Assembly (NCBI RefSeq): GCF_000805335.1
Contig: NZ_KN708638.1
Coordinates: 5,347,884-5,411,883, forward strand
Direction: 5' to 3'
Source: Streptomyces sp. CT34
GTDB lineage: Bacteria > Actinomycetota > Actinomycetes > Streptomycetales > Streptomycetaceae
DNA: 64,000 nt
Both the position numbers and the translations under genes were made by a program. Numbering within the stretch: position 1 is the stretch's first letter; each line of letters opens with the position of its first letter. Shown here one piece after another: positions 28,513 through 36,171 of this stretch. The notes beneath the pieces are model-generated. The model did no database searches, was not told the DNA's origin, and saw only the letters and a list, made by a program, of their open reading frames with translations.

Positions 28513-29557
28513 CCCCGCATCCGCTCCCGCACCCGAACCCCTCATCGAAGTCCGCGACCTGGTCAAGCACTTCCCGCTCACCCAGGGCGTGCTCTTCAAG
28601 AGGCAGGTGGGCGCCGTCAAGGCCGTCGACGGGATCTCCTTCGACCTCCACCGGGGCGAAACCCTCGGCATCGTCGGCGAATCGGGCTGCGGAAAGTCCA
28701 CCGTCGCCAGGATGCTGGTGGGCCTGGAACGCCCGACGGAGGGTCAGATCCTCTACCGGGGAGAGGACATCACCCGACTCTCGGGACGGGCGCTGAAGTC
28801 GGTGCGCCGCAACATCCAGATGGTCTTCCAGGACCCCTACACCTCCCTGAACCCCCGGATGACGGTCGGCGACATCATCGGCGAGCCGTACCAGATCCAC
28901 CCCGAGGTCGCGCCCCGGTCGGACCGCCGCCGCAAGGTCCAGGAACTCCTCGAAGTCGTCGGGCTCAACCCCGAGTTCATCAACCGCTACCCGCACCAGT
29001 TCTCCGGCGGCCAGCGCCAGCGCATCGGCATCGCCCGGGGCCTGGCCCTCCGCCCGGAGATCATCGTCGCCGACGAGCCGGTCTCCGCGCTCGACGTCTC
29101 CGTACAGGCCCAGGTCGTCAACCTCCTGGCGCGCCTCCAGAGCGACTTCGACCTCTCCTACGTCTTCATCGCGCACGACCTCTCCGTCGTCCGCCACATC
29201 TCCGACCGGGTCGCGGTGATGTACCTGGGCCGGATCGCCGAGATCGGCACCGGCGAGGAGATCTACGACCACCCCACCCACCCCTACACCCAGGCCCTCC
29301 TCTCCGCCGTCCCGGTCCCCGACCCCGAGGCCCGCGAGCACCGCGAGCGCATCCTCCTGACCGGCGACGTCCCCTCCCCGGCCCACCCGCCCTCCGGCTG
29401 CCGCTTCCGCACCCGCTGCTGGAAGGCCCAGGAGCTGTGCGCACGGGTCGAGCCGCCGCTCGAAGTCCCCCCGGAATTCCGGAAGTCGACGGGCCCGGCG
29501 CGCCATCCCTCGGCGTGCCACTTCGCGGAGGAGCGGCGGGTGGTGGCGGGCGGGTAA
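28499..29557 (+). CDS. Oligopeptide ABC transporter ATP-binding protein (DppF/OppF type)
   Basis: A 352-residue second ATPase of the importer. Walker A is GESGCGKST, the signature is [16 protein letters not shown], and Walker B is [12 protein letters not shown]. The C-terminal [18 protein letters not shown] motif is shared with the BldKE-like protein. AAAGGAG (28485-28491) precedes the ATG, which lies inside the end of the DppD-type gene. It is the last gene of the importer; the accessory island begins directly after it. Confidence 0.93.
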   Translation: MAAGDPASAPAPEPLIEVRDLVKHFPLTQGVLFKRQVGAVKAVDGISFDLHRGETLGIVGESGCGKSTVARMLVGLERPTEGQILYRGEDITRLSGRALKSVRRNIQMVFQDPYTSLNPRMTVGDIIGEPYQIHPEVAPRSDRRRKVQELLEVVGLNPEFINRYPHQFSGGQRQRIGIARGLALRPEIIVADEPVSALDVSVQAQVVNLLARLQSDFDLSYVFIAHDLSVVRHISDRVAVMYLGRIAEIGTGEEIYDHPTHPYTQALLSAVPVPDPEAREHRERILLTGDVPSPAHPPSGCRFRTRCWKAQELCARVEPPLEVPPEFRKSTGPARHPSACHFAEERRVVAGG

Positions 29558-29724
29558 CGTCCGCTCAGGTCCGTGTGCTTGCCTCCGCAGCGGGCACGTG
29601 TGGTGTGGAGGGCTGTACCGAGGCGGCCGAGCGGTTCGGCTGTTCCGTTCGCCCTGAGTGCATCGATGGCAGGAACTACCATCGGAATGCCGCCACCGAG
29701 CCTGAGCAACCCGCCGAGGTGAAC

Positions 29725-30927
29725 GTGAGTAACTGGGCCGACCTTTCGAACGGTACGCGTATCAAGCACCTGAGGGGCTCCGATCTGACGCAGCAGGGGC
29801 TCGCCGATGCCGCGGGCGTCTCGCTGGCTTTAGTGCAGAAGGCCGAGCAGGACCGGGGCGAACTGTCGGTCGGCTCATTGCTCAAGCTCGCGCATGCGCT
29901 CAAGACCGACGTTGCGGTGATCCTGGGGCAGCAGGCGCCGCGCCGGGGAATGAGCCGAGGTACCAGGGCCGCTCTACGGAGGCTTTCGGACGCCGTGCAC
30001 GACAGCGCCCTCGGAGGCTGGGACGGCATTGCGGAGCCGAGCACCCTCGCCGAGCTTTCAGCTGCGCATGACCAGGTGTACAGCGCCTACTGGCAGGGGG
30101 ATTACGGGAAACTGAGTGAACTCCTCGCCAGGGTATTGCTCGAAGGGACTGCTCGGTACGGGCAAGCGACGGGGCACGAGCGCGAAAGGCTGGGCGCGGT
30201 TCTCGCCAGTGCCTACCAATTCGCCTCCTCGGCCGCGATTCTGCTCGGGCAGCGCGATCTCGCGCTGAGCGCCCTCACCTCGGCGCGTCGCCTGGCCGAG
30301 GACTCCGGCGATGCGGTGCTTGGCGCGCTTATCGAGTCGACTCTGTCGTGGATTCACCTGCGAAGCGCGAAAGTTCCTCGGGCGATTGCCGTAGCCGAAC
30401 GAGCGGCCCTGCGGATCGAGCCCTCGTTCAGCAAGGCGCCCCGCCCTCAACTATTCGGCTACGGAAGGCTGATGATCTCTGCTGCTGTGGCCGCATCTCG
30501 TCAAGGCGACGCCGTATCCGCGGATGACTACCTGTCGCAGGCGCATGCCGCAGCAGCTCGGCTGGGTCATGACGAGGCGCTTTACGGCACACATTTCGGC
30601 CCGACTGCCGCGAATACAGAGGCCGTAGGAATCGCCGTGGCGCTCGGGAATTACGGAAGGGCGCTCAAACTGGCCTCGCGCACCGAACTGCCTCGTTCCA
30701 TGCCCAAGCTGGCACGTAACCGCTACAAGCTCGATGTCGCCTTGGCCCAGTGCGAGACGAAGCTGTACGACCGGGCCGCCGACACGCTGATCGAGGTAGG
30801 TCTCGACGCCCCGGAGTGGGTCAGGCATCAGGCATTGCCCGGCGTCATCGGGAAGCGTCTCGCGAAGGTGTCCACGGCGCGCGTGCGGAACATCAGCGAG
30901 CTGATCGGCGTGCCCCTGATCACCTAG
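29725..30927 (+). CDS. XRE family regulator with TPR-like C-terminus; contains a TTA codon
   Basis: A 400-residue regulator. The N-terminal helix-turn-helix (residues 10-65: LTQQGLADAAGVSLALVQKA, GELSVGSLLKLAHAL) is followed by alpha-helical, TPR-like sequence. This architecture is common in Streptomyces regulators that control small accessory clusters. GTG 29725 has GAGG 5 bp upstream; the frame is open from 29437 inside the transporter gene, but that part is shadow. Leucine codon 36 (29830-29832), inside the HTH, is TTA, so translation should depend on the bldA tRNA. Codon use is less GC3-biased than in the neighbours, as expected of acquired DNA. Confidence 0.85.
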   Translation: MSNWADLSNGTRIKHLRGSDLTQQGLADAAGVSLALVQKAEQDRGELSVGSLLKLAHALKTDVAVILGQQAPRRGMSRGTRAALRRLSDAVHDSALGGWDGIAEPSTLAELSAAHDQVYSAYWQGDYGKLSELLARVLLEGTARYGQATGHERERLGAVLASAYQFASSAAILLGQRDLALSALTSARRLAEDSGDAVLGALIESTLSWIHLRSAKVPRAIAVAERAALRIEPSFSKAPRPQLFGYGRLMISAAVAASRQGDAVSADDYLSQAHAAAARLGHDEALYGTHFGPTAANTEAVGIAVALGNYGRALKLASRTELPRSMPKLARNRYKLDVALAQCETKLYDRAADTLIEVGLDAPEWVRHQALPGVIGKRLAKVSTARVRNISELIGVPLIT

Positions 30928-30987
30928 GTCCTACGGGGCGTACGAGTTGGGGCCGGGCGGCCTGAAGCGCTCTTACGACCCATGGCT

Positions 30988-31000
30988 TCACTAAACGTGA
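30988..31000. promoter_or_regulatory. Small palindrome upstream of the resolvase-like gene
   Basis: TCAC-TAAAC-GTGA lies 22 bp before the ATG at 31022, in the only spacer between the XRE regulator and the next gene. A palindrome in this place could be an operator for the neighbouring regulator; this is inference only. Confidence 0.3.
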
Positions 31001-31021
31001 CCGGCCGGACACGATTGACGC

Positions 31022-31510
31022 ATGGCCAGCATCGAGCAGGGACAGAGGCAGCAGGGGCCGGCTACGGCCCGCCGGACCGAGGGGGACCTGAAACGGCGAC
31101 AGGCGCTTGCCGACGCGGCAGCGGGTATCCCGGCGAGTTCGGCCGAAGTGCCGGGCGAGGACGGGAAGATCGAGCGGTTCCGCTGCGTGATCTACCTGAG
31201 CAGTGCGCCTGACACCGACAGCGGAGAGATGCGCGAGGAGTGCACCGAGTACGCCGAGGCGTTCGGGTGGGAGATCGCGGCCGTGATCGAGGAGCGCACG
31301 GGGTTACTGCCGCCCGAGGGCCGAGAAGGTCTCAGGCAGGCCGTCGACCGCATCAAGGACGGCAAGGCTGGCGCCGTGCTCACGGCCTCGCGTTCGATGA
31401 TCTCTCCCGTAGCGGAGGAGTACGACCGGGTCGTCGGCGAGATCGAGAAGGCGGGCGGTTTCCTGCACGTCACGGAAACGGCCGGTAACGACCACGGGAT
31501 CGAGCGGTGA
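31022..31510 (+). CDS. Resolvase-fold protein, probably catalytically degenerate; contains a TTA codon
   Basis: A 162-residue protein. Residues about 55-155 follow the serine-recombinase N-terminal fold: FRCVIYLSSAP in place of the YxRxS motif, then ECTEYAEAFGWEIAAVIEE, EGREGLRQAVDRIKDGKAGAV, LTASRSMISP and VVGEIEKAGGFLHV. The first catalytic Arg (YxR) is replaced by Leu and there is no C-terminal DNA-binding domain, so recombinase activity is doubtful. The N-terminal 50 residues are Gln/Arg/Ala-rich. Codon 95 (31304-31306) is TTA. The stop overlaps the start of the next gene, so the two are coupled. Confidence 0.65.
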   Translation: MASIEQGQRQQGPATARRTEGDLKRRQALADAAAGIPASSAEVPGEDGKIERFRCVIYLSSAPDTDSGEMREECTEYAEAFGWEIAAVIEERTGLLPPEGREGLRQAVDRIKDGKAGAVLTASRSMISPVAEEYDRVVGEIEKAGGFLHVTETAGNDHGIER

Positions 31511-31932
31511 TGGTTCAGGACATCACCGCGCGCCTGCTGCCATGGGCGGCGCCTGGGGGCAAGCCTTGCTACCTCGTGAGCGACGGCGGTTTGGTGTCCC
31601 GTATCGCCGACAGCGTCGAGGCGGTGCAGTTGGGCATGGCGGGCGACCTTCTCCACCACGCGGGCGGCATGCTCGCCGACCACAAGGGCAGCGGTGGTGA
31701 ACTGTGGTTTCTCGCTGCCCGGTTGATGGAGTCCCTCCGTGATGTGAAGCGCATCGCGGACAGCCGGGGCGCCCGGCTGCCGCAGACCGATGACGGATCC
31801 GACGCGGACGACGGCGACGACGGGGACGACGAAGACGACGGGGACGACGAAGACGACGGGGACGACGAAGACAGCGCGGCACGTCCCTGGCCCGTCCGCC
31901 CGCACAACTTCCCCCGACCGGAGATCTCTTGA
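31507..31932 (+). CDS. Protein of unknown function with an acidic repeat tail
   Basis: A 141-residue protein (140 if ATG 31510 is used). The first 95 residues (ITARLLPWAAPGGKPCYLVS, GDLLHHAGGMLADHKG, ELWFLAARLMESLRDVKRIA) look like a compact folded domain I do not recognise. The C-terminus is a run of Asp/Glu/Gly encoded by three perfect 18-bp DNA repeats, followed by a Pro-rich end. Such an acidic tail could mimic DNA or bind basic partners (inference). It is translationally coupled to the resolvase-like gene. Confidence 0.7.
   Translation: MMVQDITARLLPWAAPGGKPCYLVSDGGLVSRIADSVEAVQLGMAGDLLHHAGGMLADHKGSGGELWFLAARLMESLRDVKRIADSRGARLPQTDDGSDADDGDDGDDEDDGDDEDDGDDEDSAARPWPVRPHNFPRPEIS
31816..31869 (+). 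repeat. Three perfect 18-bp repeats encoding an acidic tail
   Basis: GACGACGGGGACGACGAA occurs three times head to tail at 31816, 31834 and 31852, and encodes DDGDDE. It can change length by slippage without a frameshift. Confidence 0.9.
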
Positions 31933-32601
31933 GCAGGGACAGTACGTGTCGTCCCGACCGAGCCGACGGGCTCCGCTCCCGCTCCGGTCCGTCCAGCGGG
32001 GAGCGTCCCGGGCGCTCCCTTCACGGATGCCGTGCCATCGCGGCGCGGTGAGGGAAACGGGTCCCGCCCTCCCTCTTTGCAGGGGGGAGGGCGGGACCTG
32101 GCCGGGTGGTCGCTGAGCACCTCGTCTCCCGTAGATGCACGGTAGGGGCAGCAGGCAATGGTGGCGGTTGGTTCGCGTCGAGGCACTGCCAGGTGGTCGA
32201 ACCACCCGTCTGGCAAAGCGAATTGGAGACGGGCGAGCATGCCTGTTCCACGACCAATACTGATTCCCTGACGCGAAACCGTAGCTGTGGCCGGTGAGCT
32301 CCGACCCGGCGCTGTGAGAGTGCGAGGAAAATTCAGTCAATTTCGGATATTGGGGCGCCATGGATGCGAGATCTATGTAATACGCGGACCCTGGAACGTG
32401 CGACAAACCCTCGTTAAGTTCGCTGGCGCGAGAGAGTGATTTGGTATCTAATGATCTCGTCGGCCGCTACGGGAAAGTGAGCGGCGTGATGCTTCCTGCG
32501 AAGGTGACCGCTTCAAGGGGAGGGTGCGGTTCGTCTGTCGCGTTAGTTGTGGGCGAGCTGGCCTGTCAGCGTCAAACAGGCAAGGGAAACGAGGGGGAAA
32601 A
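31933..32601 (+). other. Intergenic region upstream of the secreted lectin-like gene
   Basis: About 670 bp with one strong terminator (32060-32098) and no supportable gene. From about 32220 it becomes distinctly more A/T-rich than the window average, a sign of a different origin. It probably holds the promoter of the ricin-type gene: TTCAGTCAATTTCGG and TATGTAATACGC occur around 32330-32390, but no box pair can be fixed. Confidence 0.5.
32060..32098 (+). terminator. Strong terminator after the acidic-tailed gene
   Basis: A 14-bp stem (GGTCCCGCCCTCCC and GGGAGGGCGGGACC) around a loop with TCTTTGC. The loop resembles that of the terminator at 33105-33140. Confidence 0.75.
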
Positions 32602-33078
32602 TTGAAGCGTAAATTTGGCATGACCATCGCTGGGCTGGCTGCGACCGGATTGGTGATCTTCGGCACGACGTCGGCATCTGCCACGCCTGTCCGTGGGTTC
32701 AACATCAAGAACGTCGCGACCGGGAAGTGCCTTAAGTTTAACGGAATGGGTCATCCCGTGACCGCGGAGGCGTGTGACGTTGAGGTTCAACAACAGCGAT
32801 GGGCTATGAACCCCGATGGGATCATCTCTGTAGCGGCTGGTAATCCGGCGTATGGTCCCTGCCTGCTGGCCAAGAAAGGGGGCGGCGGGGATGTCTACGT
32901 GAATACCTGCAACTTCGATGGATGGACTCCGGGCTTTGTTGTGAGTTCCTTCCACGACAGGGAGAAGGCCATATATGCAAACCCGGCTGCAGGGTGCTAC
33001 CTGAAGGTATCGGGGAGCGATGCGGTCTGCACTCCGGGCCAGACAGACGAGAAGTGGTGGATGGCTATCTACGGATAG
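32602..33078 (+). CDS. Secreted ricin-type beta-trefoil protein
   Basis: A 158-residue secreted protein. TTG 32602 is the start: GAGGGGG lies about 5 bp upstream, and it alone provides the full signal peptide MKRKFGMTIAGLAATG, ending ASA (about residue 27). The mature part matches one ricin-B-like trefoil: FNIKNVATGKCLKFNG, then EVQQQRWAMNPDG (QxW motif), then ACLL-type and CYLKV strands with paired cysteines. Such domains bind carbohydrate; no catalytic domain is attached. Base composition is less GC-rich than core genes. It is bracketed by two similar terminators, so it is transcribed alone. Confidence 0.78.
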   Translation: MKRKFGMTIAGLAATGLVIFGTTSASATPVRGFNIKNVATGKCLKFNGMGHPVTAEACDVEVQQQRWAMNPDGIISVAAGNPAYGPCLLAKKGGGGDVYVNTCNFDGWTPGFVVSSFHDREKAIYANPAAGCYLKVSGSDAVCTPGQTDEKWWMAIYG

Positions 33079-33104
33079 TCGGTACCCATTCGCAGTTCAA
33101 TAAG

Positions 33105-33140
33105 CCGGGACCCACCTTCTTTGCGAGGGGTGGGTCCCGG
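33105..33140 (+). terminator. Terminator after the secreted lectin-like gene
   Basis: A perfect 12-bp stem CCGGGACCCACC / GGTGGGTCCCGG with loop TTCTTTGCGAGG, 26 bp after the stop codon. Confidence 0.8.
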
Positions 33141-33432
33141 CCGCTCTATGGCTGCAAGACCGTTTAGGCGGTGTCGTGTCCGTCAGCGGAGCCTGGCGGC
33201 GGGCACGGGGAACTCGCCCGTCCTCGGTGATCCACCGGCCGGACAGTCTTGATGCCGACACCGCAGCTCTCCGTCAACTGGCGCGGCGTCCCTCGACGGG
33301 AACGGCCCGACCACAACAGGTGTGCTGTGCCGCGAGATCCGTCCGCCCCGTCACGACCGGGGGTCGCACCAGCAGTGAGGGACGCCTGCATGAATGGGCC
33401 TCGGCGCGATGGGTGGGCTCGCGTCGACCCGA
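33141..33432. other. Non-coding region between lectin-like gene and flavoprotein remnant
   Basis: About 290 bp. Frames are open on both strands, but none has a ribosome-binding site or family-like sequence. I see no repeat or hairpin. Confidence 0.4.
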
Positions 33433-33775
33433 CTACGGGAGCGTGTCCACCGCGGCGTGCCACGGGTAGGCGTCGAGGTTGCCGTGGCGTGGCCTGTGTG
33501 GCACGAAACGGCCGTTGTCGAAGAGCACTTGGACGCCCGCGGCGCGCAGGGTCTCGACGCGGAGCGGCACGGCCGGGTGCGCATTGTGGGCATCGCTCCA
33601 GTGCGGCAGTGCCAGGATGGGCAGCTGCAGCCCGATACCTTCGGTGATCAGTCCGAGAGCCAGTGTGTCGCTGATACTCGCGGCCCACTCGTCGATCGTG
33701 TTGGCGGTGAGCGGCGCGAAGAGCAGCGCATGCGGCCGGCCCCCGCAACGGCCTCTCCGCGCTTCGGCCAGTCCC
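33433..33775 (-). pseudogene. C-terminal remnant of an HFCD-type flavoprotein
   Basis: The translated minus strand reads LLFAPLTANTIDEWAASISD, LALGLITEGIGLQLPILALP, HPAVPLRVETLRAAGVQVLF and PWHAAVDTLP. This corresponds to the second half of the Streptomyces flavoproteins of the phosphopantothenoylcysteine-decarboxylase (HFCD) fold that are often paired with XRE regulators. The N-terminal half with the FMN-binding start is missing, and no in-frame ATG/GTG with a ribosome-binding site opens this part. The frame runs on upstream only as a shadow of the regulator gene. A deletion between the two genes is the simplest explanation. Confidence 0.65.
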
Positions 33776-35017
33776 TTACACACTGAGCACGTGCCCGTGA
33801 TCGTGAAGCAAGCCGCGGACTTCAGGTACCTTCTCGAAGTCCCCGAGCCGCTGGAGTACGACACGGGCCCGCGACACGGTGCGGTCACTCGTCATGTCCG
33901 CGGACGCAGAGATGACACGTCGTGCTTCCTCGGCTGCTCGCTCCGGCTCGTTGGCGTCGGCAAGAGCGACGGCGAGCCATGAGCGGTAGAGGGCCACCTC
34001 TCGCGCGTGTGTGGCGTCGTAGCGGCTGAGTACGTCGGTCAGCAATGGCACAGCGCGCAACGGGCGGTGCAGCTCGGTGAAAACTCGGGCGTCCATCACC
34101 TCTAGCTCTTCCGTGCTCACCCAGTACGCCCACTGTGGCGCGTCGTCGTCGGCTTCGGTCAGCGCGTCATGCGCTTGCTCAAGTGCCTGCATGGCGGGCT
34201 GTGCCTCTCCGGCGCACGTGTGAGCCCACGCCACACGATCAAAGAACAGTGCACGCGCCCTGGATGGGGCATCGGGCCCGCCTTCGTCCAGAGCGGCTCG
34301 GGCGAGATCGAGGCCGGCGCGCTCGTGTCCGGTGTTGCTGAGTTGGTAGGCGAGGCTTCCCGCGAGATGCGCGACCAGGGGTCCGTCGCCCGCTTGCCGC
34401 GCTGCTTCGATCCCGATGCGGTACACACGTTCAGCTTTCTCGTGTTGCCCGGCATCGCTGGCGATCCATCCGGCGATCTGGGCCAGTTCACCGATCTGGG
34501 CAAGCAGCTTGCTGCCGACTGCTTCGGTGTGGGTGCTCTCGCGGTAGAGCTGTATGGCTGCGTTGAGTTCGCGGAACACGGGTGCGACGAGGTCGCCTCC
34601 GGTAAGCACGTCGTCAGCGAGTCGAAAGCCGTGCACGCGAGCGGCGAGGCTCGCTACGTCGTCGCTGCCGATGCGGCGGCCGGTCCTGCTGGCGAGTGGC
34701 GCCAGAGGGTCGCCCGGCGGGATCAGCTCACAGAGGACCGCGGCGGCCCCGAACGGTGGCCCGTCCATCTCGCCTCGGGCGTACGCGGCGGCTCGCTCCA
34801 GCTCCCCGAGGGGAGCCCTCAAGGTTTCCGCGATGAACGGGAGCCAGGATTCCGGGATGCGCCCTCCCCGCTCCCACCGGGAAACCTCGTTCCGTGTGAG
34901 GGACTGCGTACCGGAGACGGCGCACAGCATGGCGGCAACCTGCCGCTGACTCTTATGGGCATCGCGCCTCAGACGTGCCAAGTAAGCGCCGAACTGCCGC
35001 CGTTGTTCATCGGTCAC
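33776..35017 (-). CDS. XRE family regulator with TPR-like C-terminus
   Basis: A 413-residue regulator. The N-terminal HTH (residues 8-65: FGAYLARLRRDAHKSQRQVA, SLTRNEVSRWERGGRIPESW) is followed by alpha-helical TPR-like repeats (AGWIASDAGQHEKAERVYRI, LAYQLSNTGHERAGLDLAR). It is transcribed away from the small-gene cluster starting at 35183. It is followed on the same strand by the flavoprotein remnant, a pairing common in Streptomyces. Start ATG 35017 is preceded by GGCGGGTGA. It likely controls the divergent small genes (inference). Confidence 0.86.
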   Translation of the reverse strand: MTDEQRRQFGAYLARLRRDAHKSQRQVAAMLCAVSGTQSLTRNEVSRWERGGRIPESWLPFIAETLRAPLGELERAAAYARGEMDGPPFGAAAVLCELIPPGDPLAPLASRTGRRIGSDDVASLAARVHGFRLADDVLTGGDLVAPVFRELNAAIQLYRESTHTEAVGSKLLAQIGELAQIAGWIASDAGQHEKAERVYRIGIEAARQAGDGPLVAHLAGSLAYQLSNTGHERAGLDLARAALDEGGPDAPSRARALFFDRVAWAHTCAGEAQPAMQALEQAHDALTEADDDAPQWAYWVSTEELEVMDARVFTELHRPLRAVPLLTDVLSRYDATHAREVALYRSWLAVALADANEPERAAEEARRVISASADMTSDRTVSRARVVLQRLGDFEKVPEVRGLLHDHGHVLSV

Positions 35018-35182
35018 CCGCCGGCCCCCTCTCCCCTTCAGTGTGGCCCCTCCCTGGCCTCCCGTGTGGCTCCTCTCCCAGGTCTACCCGAACGGTTCGA
35101 TGAAGTGTCTGTCCACGACAGACCCCCGCGACCGTCGGACCGGCCCGGGGGCATGGCCATCAACTACATGGGAGTTGACAAC

Positions 35183-35500
35183 GTGCTCAACGCTACAGCG
35201 AGATTCCTTGTCCCGCTGCTGAGGCTGCTGCTTCCCGCGGGAGGCCGCCATCGGTCGGCCGGCGCGTTACCCGCTGCGTGGTACGAGGGCGCGCCACCGC
35301 TTGAGCTTTCCCGCATGTCCGTCGGGCAGTTGGGCCTGTGGCGAGGCGAAGACGTCGCTTTGATCCGCCCGTACGTCCTGACTCCTGAGGAACGGCGCGA
35401 GCGTCGCTTGCAGCGTGGTCGGCGGCGGACGTTGTGGCTGGCCGTGCAGGGCATCGACGCCGGGCCGCGCTGGATTCACGGTGTGGAGGTGGCGGGCTGA
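35183..35500 (+). CDS. Small Arg/Leu-rich protein of an accessory cluster; contains a TTA codon
   Basis: A 105-residue protein with no known function. It starts with a hydrophobic, amphipathic segment (LNATARFLVPLLRLLLPAGG), followed by LWRGEDVALIRPYVLTPEER and a very basic RRERRLQRGRRRTLW; it ends WIHGVEVAG. GTG 35183 has GGGAG 8 bp upstream (35170-35174); ATG 35153 and 35168 are in frame but lack a site. Codon 29 (35267-35269) is TTA. I remember similar proteins in other Streptomyces beside XRE/flavoprotein pairs. Its stop overlaps the next start (TGATG). Confidence 0.72.
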   Translation: MLNATARFLVPLLRLLLPAGGRHRSAGALPAAWYEGAPPLELSRMSVGQLGLWRGEDVALIRPYVLTPEERRERRLQRGRRRTLWLAVQGIDAGPRWIHGVEVAG

Positions 35501-35694
35501 TGCCCCATAAGTGCCGACCCGTTCACCTGAGGGACCCGGATCCGATGCTGGAGCCCGAACCTGCCCCCGGATGCGACGTATGCATGGCGTTGGCCGAGCA
35601 GTGTGAGGCGGCGCGTTCCGCTGGAGACCGGACGACGGTGATCGAGTGCAACGTTGAGATGCGCCGCCATCCTCACGCCAAGGTTGTGCGCTGA
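35500..35694 (+). CDS. Small CxxC protein
   Basis: A 64-residue protein, MPHKCRPVHLRDPDP at the start, with PGCDVCMALAEQCEAAR and ECNVEMRRHPH. Four or five Cys and several His suggest a zinc knuckle. The ATG overlaps the upstream TGA by 1 bp, and its own TGA overlaps the next ATG. Translational coupling along this cluster is therefore strict. Function unknown. Confidence 0.7.
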   Translation: MPHKCRPVHLRDPDPMLEPEPAPGCDVCMALAEQCEAARSAGDRTTVIECNVEMRRHPHAKVVR

Positions 35695-35939
35695 TGAGCG
35701 CGGGCACATGGTCGCGGTTGTGCGACCGGGCCAAGGAGGCATGGAACCGGCACGTCAGGTATCGGGAGTTGCATCGGCAGCTTGATCACATGCGGGCGGA
35801 TCTCAGGGCTCGTACCGCGTGGATGGATGAGCTGACCGAGGAGGATCTCGCGGAGTTGCTGCGTGGTCTCACCGAGTGCATCGACGCCGTGCGGGCACCG
35901 GGCAGCGATGCTCCGGACCATCCGGAAGGCGCGCCATGA
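35694..35939 (+). CDS. Small helical protein of unknown function
   Basis: An 81-residue highly charged helical protein (RAKEAWNRHVRYRELHRQLD, TEEDLAELLRGLTECIDAVR), probably a short coiled coil. The ATG overlaps the upstream stop. Its TGA overlaps the ATG of a seven-codon reading frame at 35936. Function not recognised. Confidence 0.68.
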   Translation: MSAGTWSRLCDRAKEAWNRHVRYRELHRQLDHMRADLRARTAWMDELTEEDLAELLRGLTECIDAVRAPGSDAPDHPEGAP

Positions 35940-35959
35940 GGAATCGGTACCGCTCCTGA
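35936..35959 (+). other. Seven-codon reading frame coupled to the upstream gene
   Basis: ATG at 35936 overlaps the stop of the 81-residue gene (ATGA) and encodes MRNRYRS before TGA. It is followed by an inverted repeat. It may be chance, or a leader-like peptide that links translation to the downstream 36-residue gene. Confidence 0.25.
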
Positions 35960-35974
35960 AGGGTGCGACCAACA

Positions 35975-36017
35975 CGCTCCGGCCGTCGTCACCCGGACAG
36001 GTCGAACCGCCGGAGCG
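35975..36017 (+). promoter_or_regulatory. Inverted repeat in the gap before the 36-residue gene
   Basis: CGCTCCGGC (35975-35983) and GCCGGAGCG (36009-36017) form a 9-bp stem with a 25-nt loop. It lies in the only non-overlapping gap of the small-gene cluster, so it could be an attenuator or an RNA-processing site. Confidence 0.4.
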
Positions 36018-36060
36018 GGGCCAACTTCTCTACTTCCGACACCGCAAGGGAGGTGAGAAT

Positions 36061-36171
36061 GTGGGAGACAACGAGGAGATCAACGGTTACGACGTGTTCG
36101 AGCAGGAGGTCATCTCCCCTGCCGAACCTGAGCCGGACCCCCAGCGGGACGAGGACGGCAGCGATGGCTAA
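36061..36171 (+). CDS. 36-residue acidic peptide
   Basis: GTG 36061 has a very strong AAGGGAGG site (36046-36053) with a 7-bp gap, so this tiny gene is likely to be translated. The peptide starts MGDNEEINGYDVFEQEV and ends in a Pro/Asp/Glu-rich tail (SPAEPEPDPQRDEDGSDG). It has no Cys and few Ser or Thr, so a lanthipeptide is unlikely. A different modified peptide or a small acidic adaptor is possible. It overlaps the next gene by 8 bp. Confidence 0.6.
   Translation: MGDNEEINGYDVFEQEVISPAEPEPDPQRDEDGSDG

Noticed and set aside
29437-29724. Upstream extension of the XRE regulator frame into the end of the transporter gene.
   Set aside because: It overlaps the ATPase gene in another frame, has no start signal, and the HTH begins right after GTG 29725.
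31022-31510. Active serine recombinase of an integrative element.
   Set aside because: The catalytic YxR motif is altered, the DNA-binding part is missing, and no attachment site or integrase-associated genes were seen.
36061-36171. 36-residue peptide considered as a lanthipeptide or other modified-peptide precursor.
   Set aside because: No Cys, almost no Ser or Thr, and no modifying enzyme (LanM, LanKC, radical SAM, YcaO) in the window; kept as an unassigned peptide.
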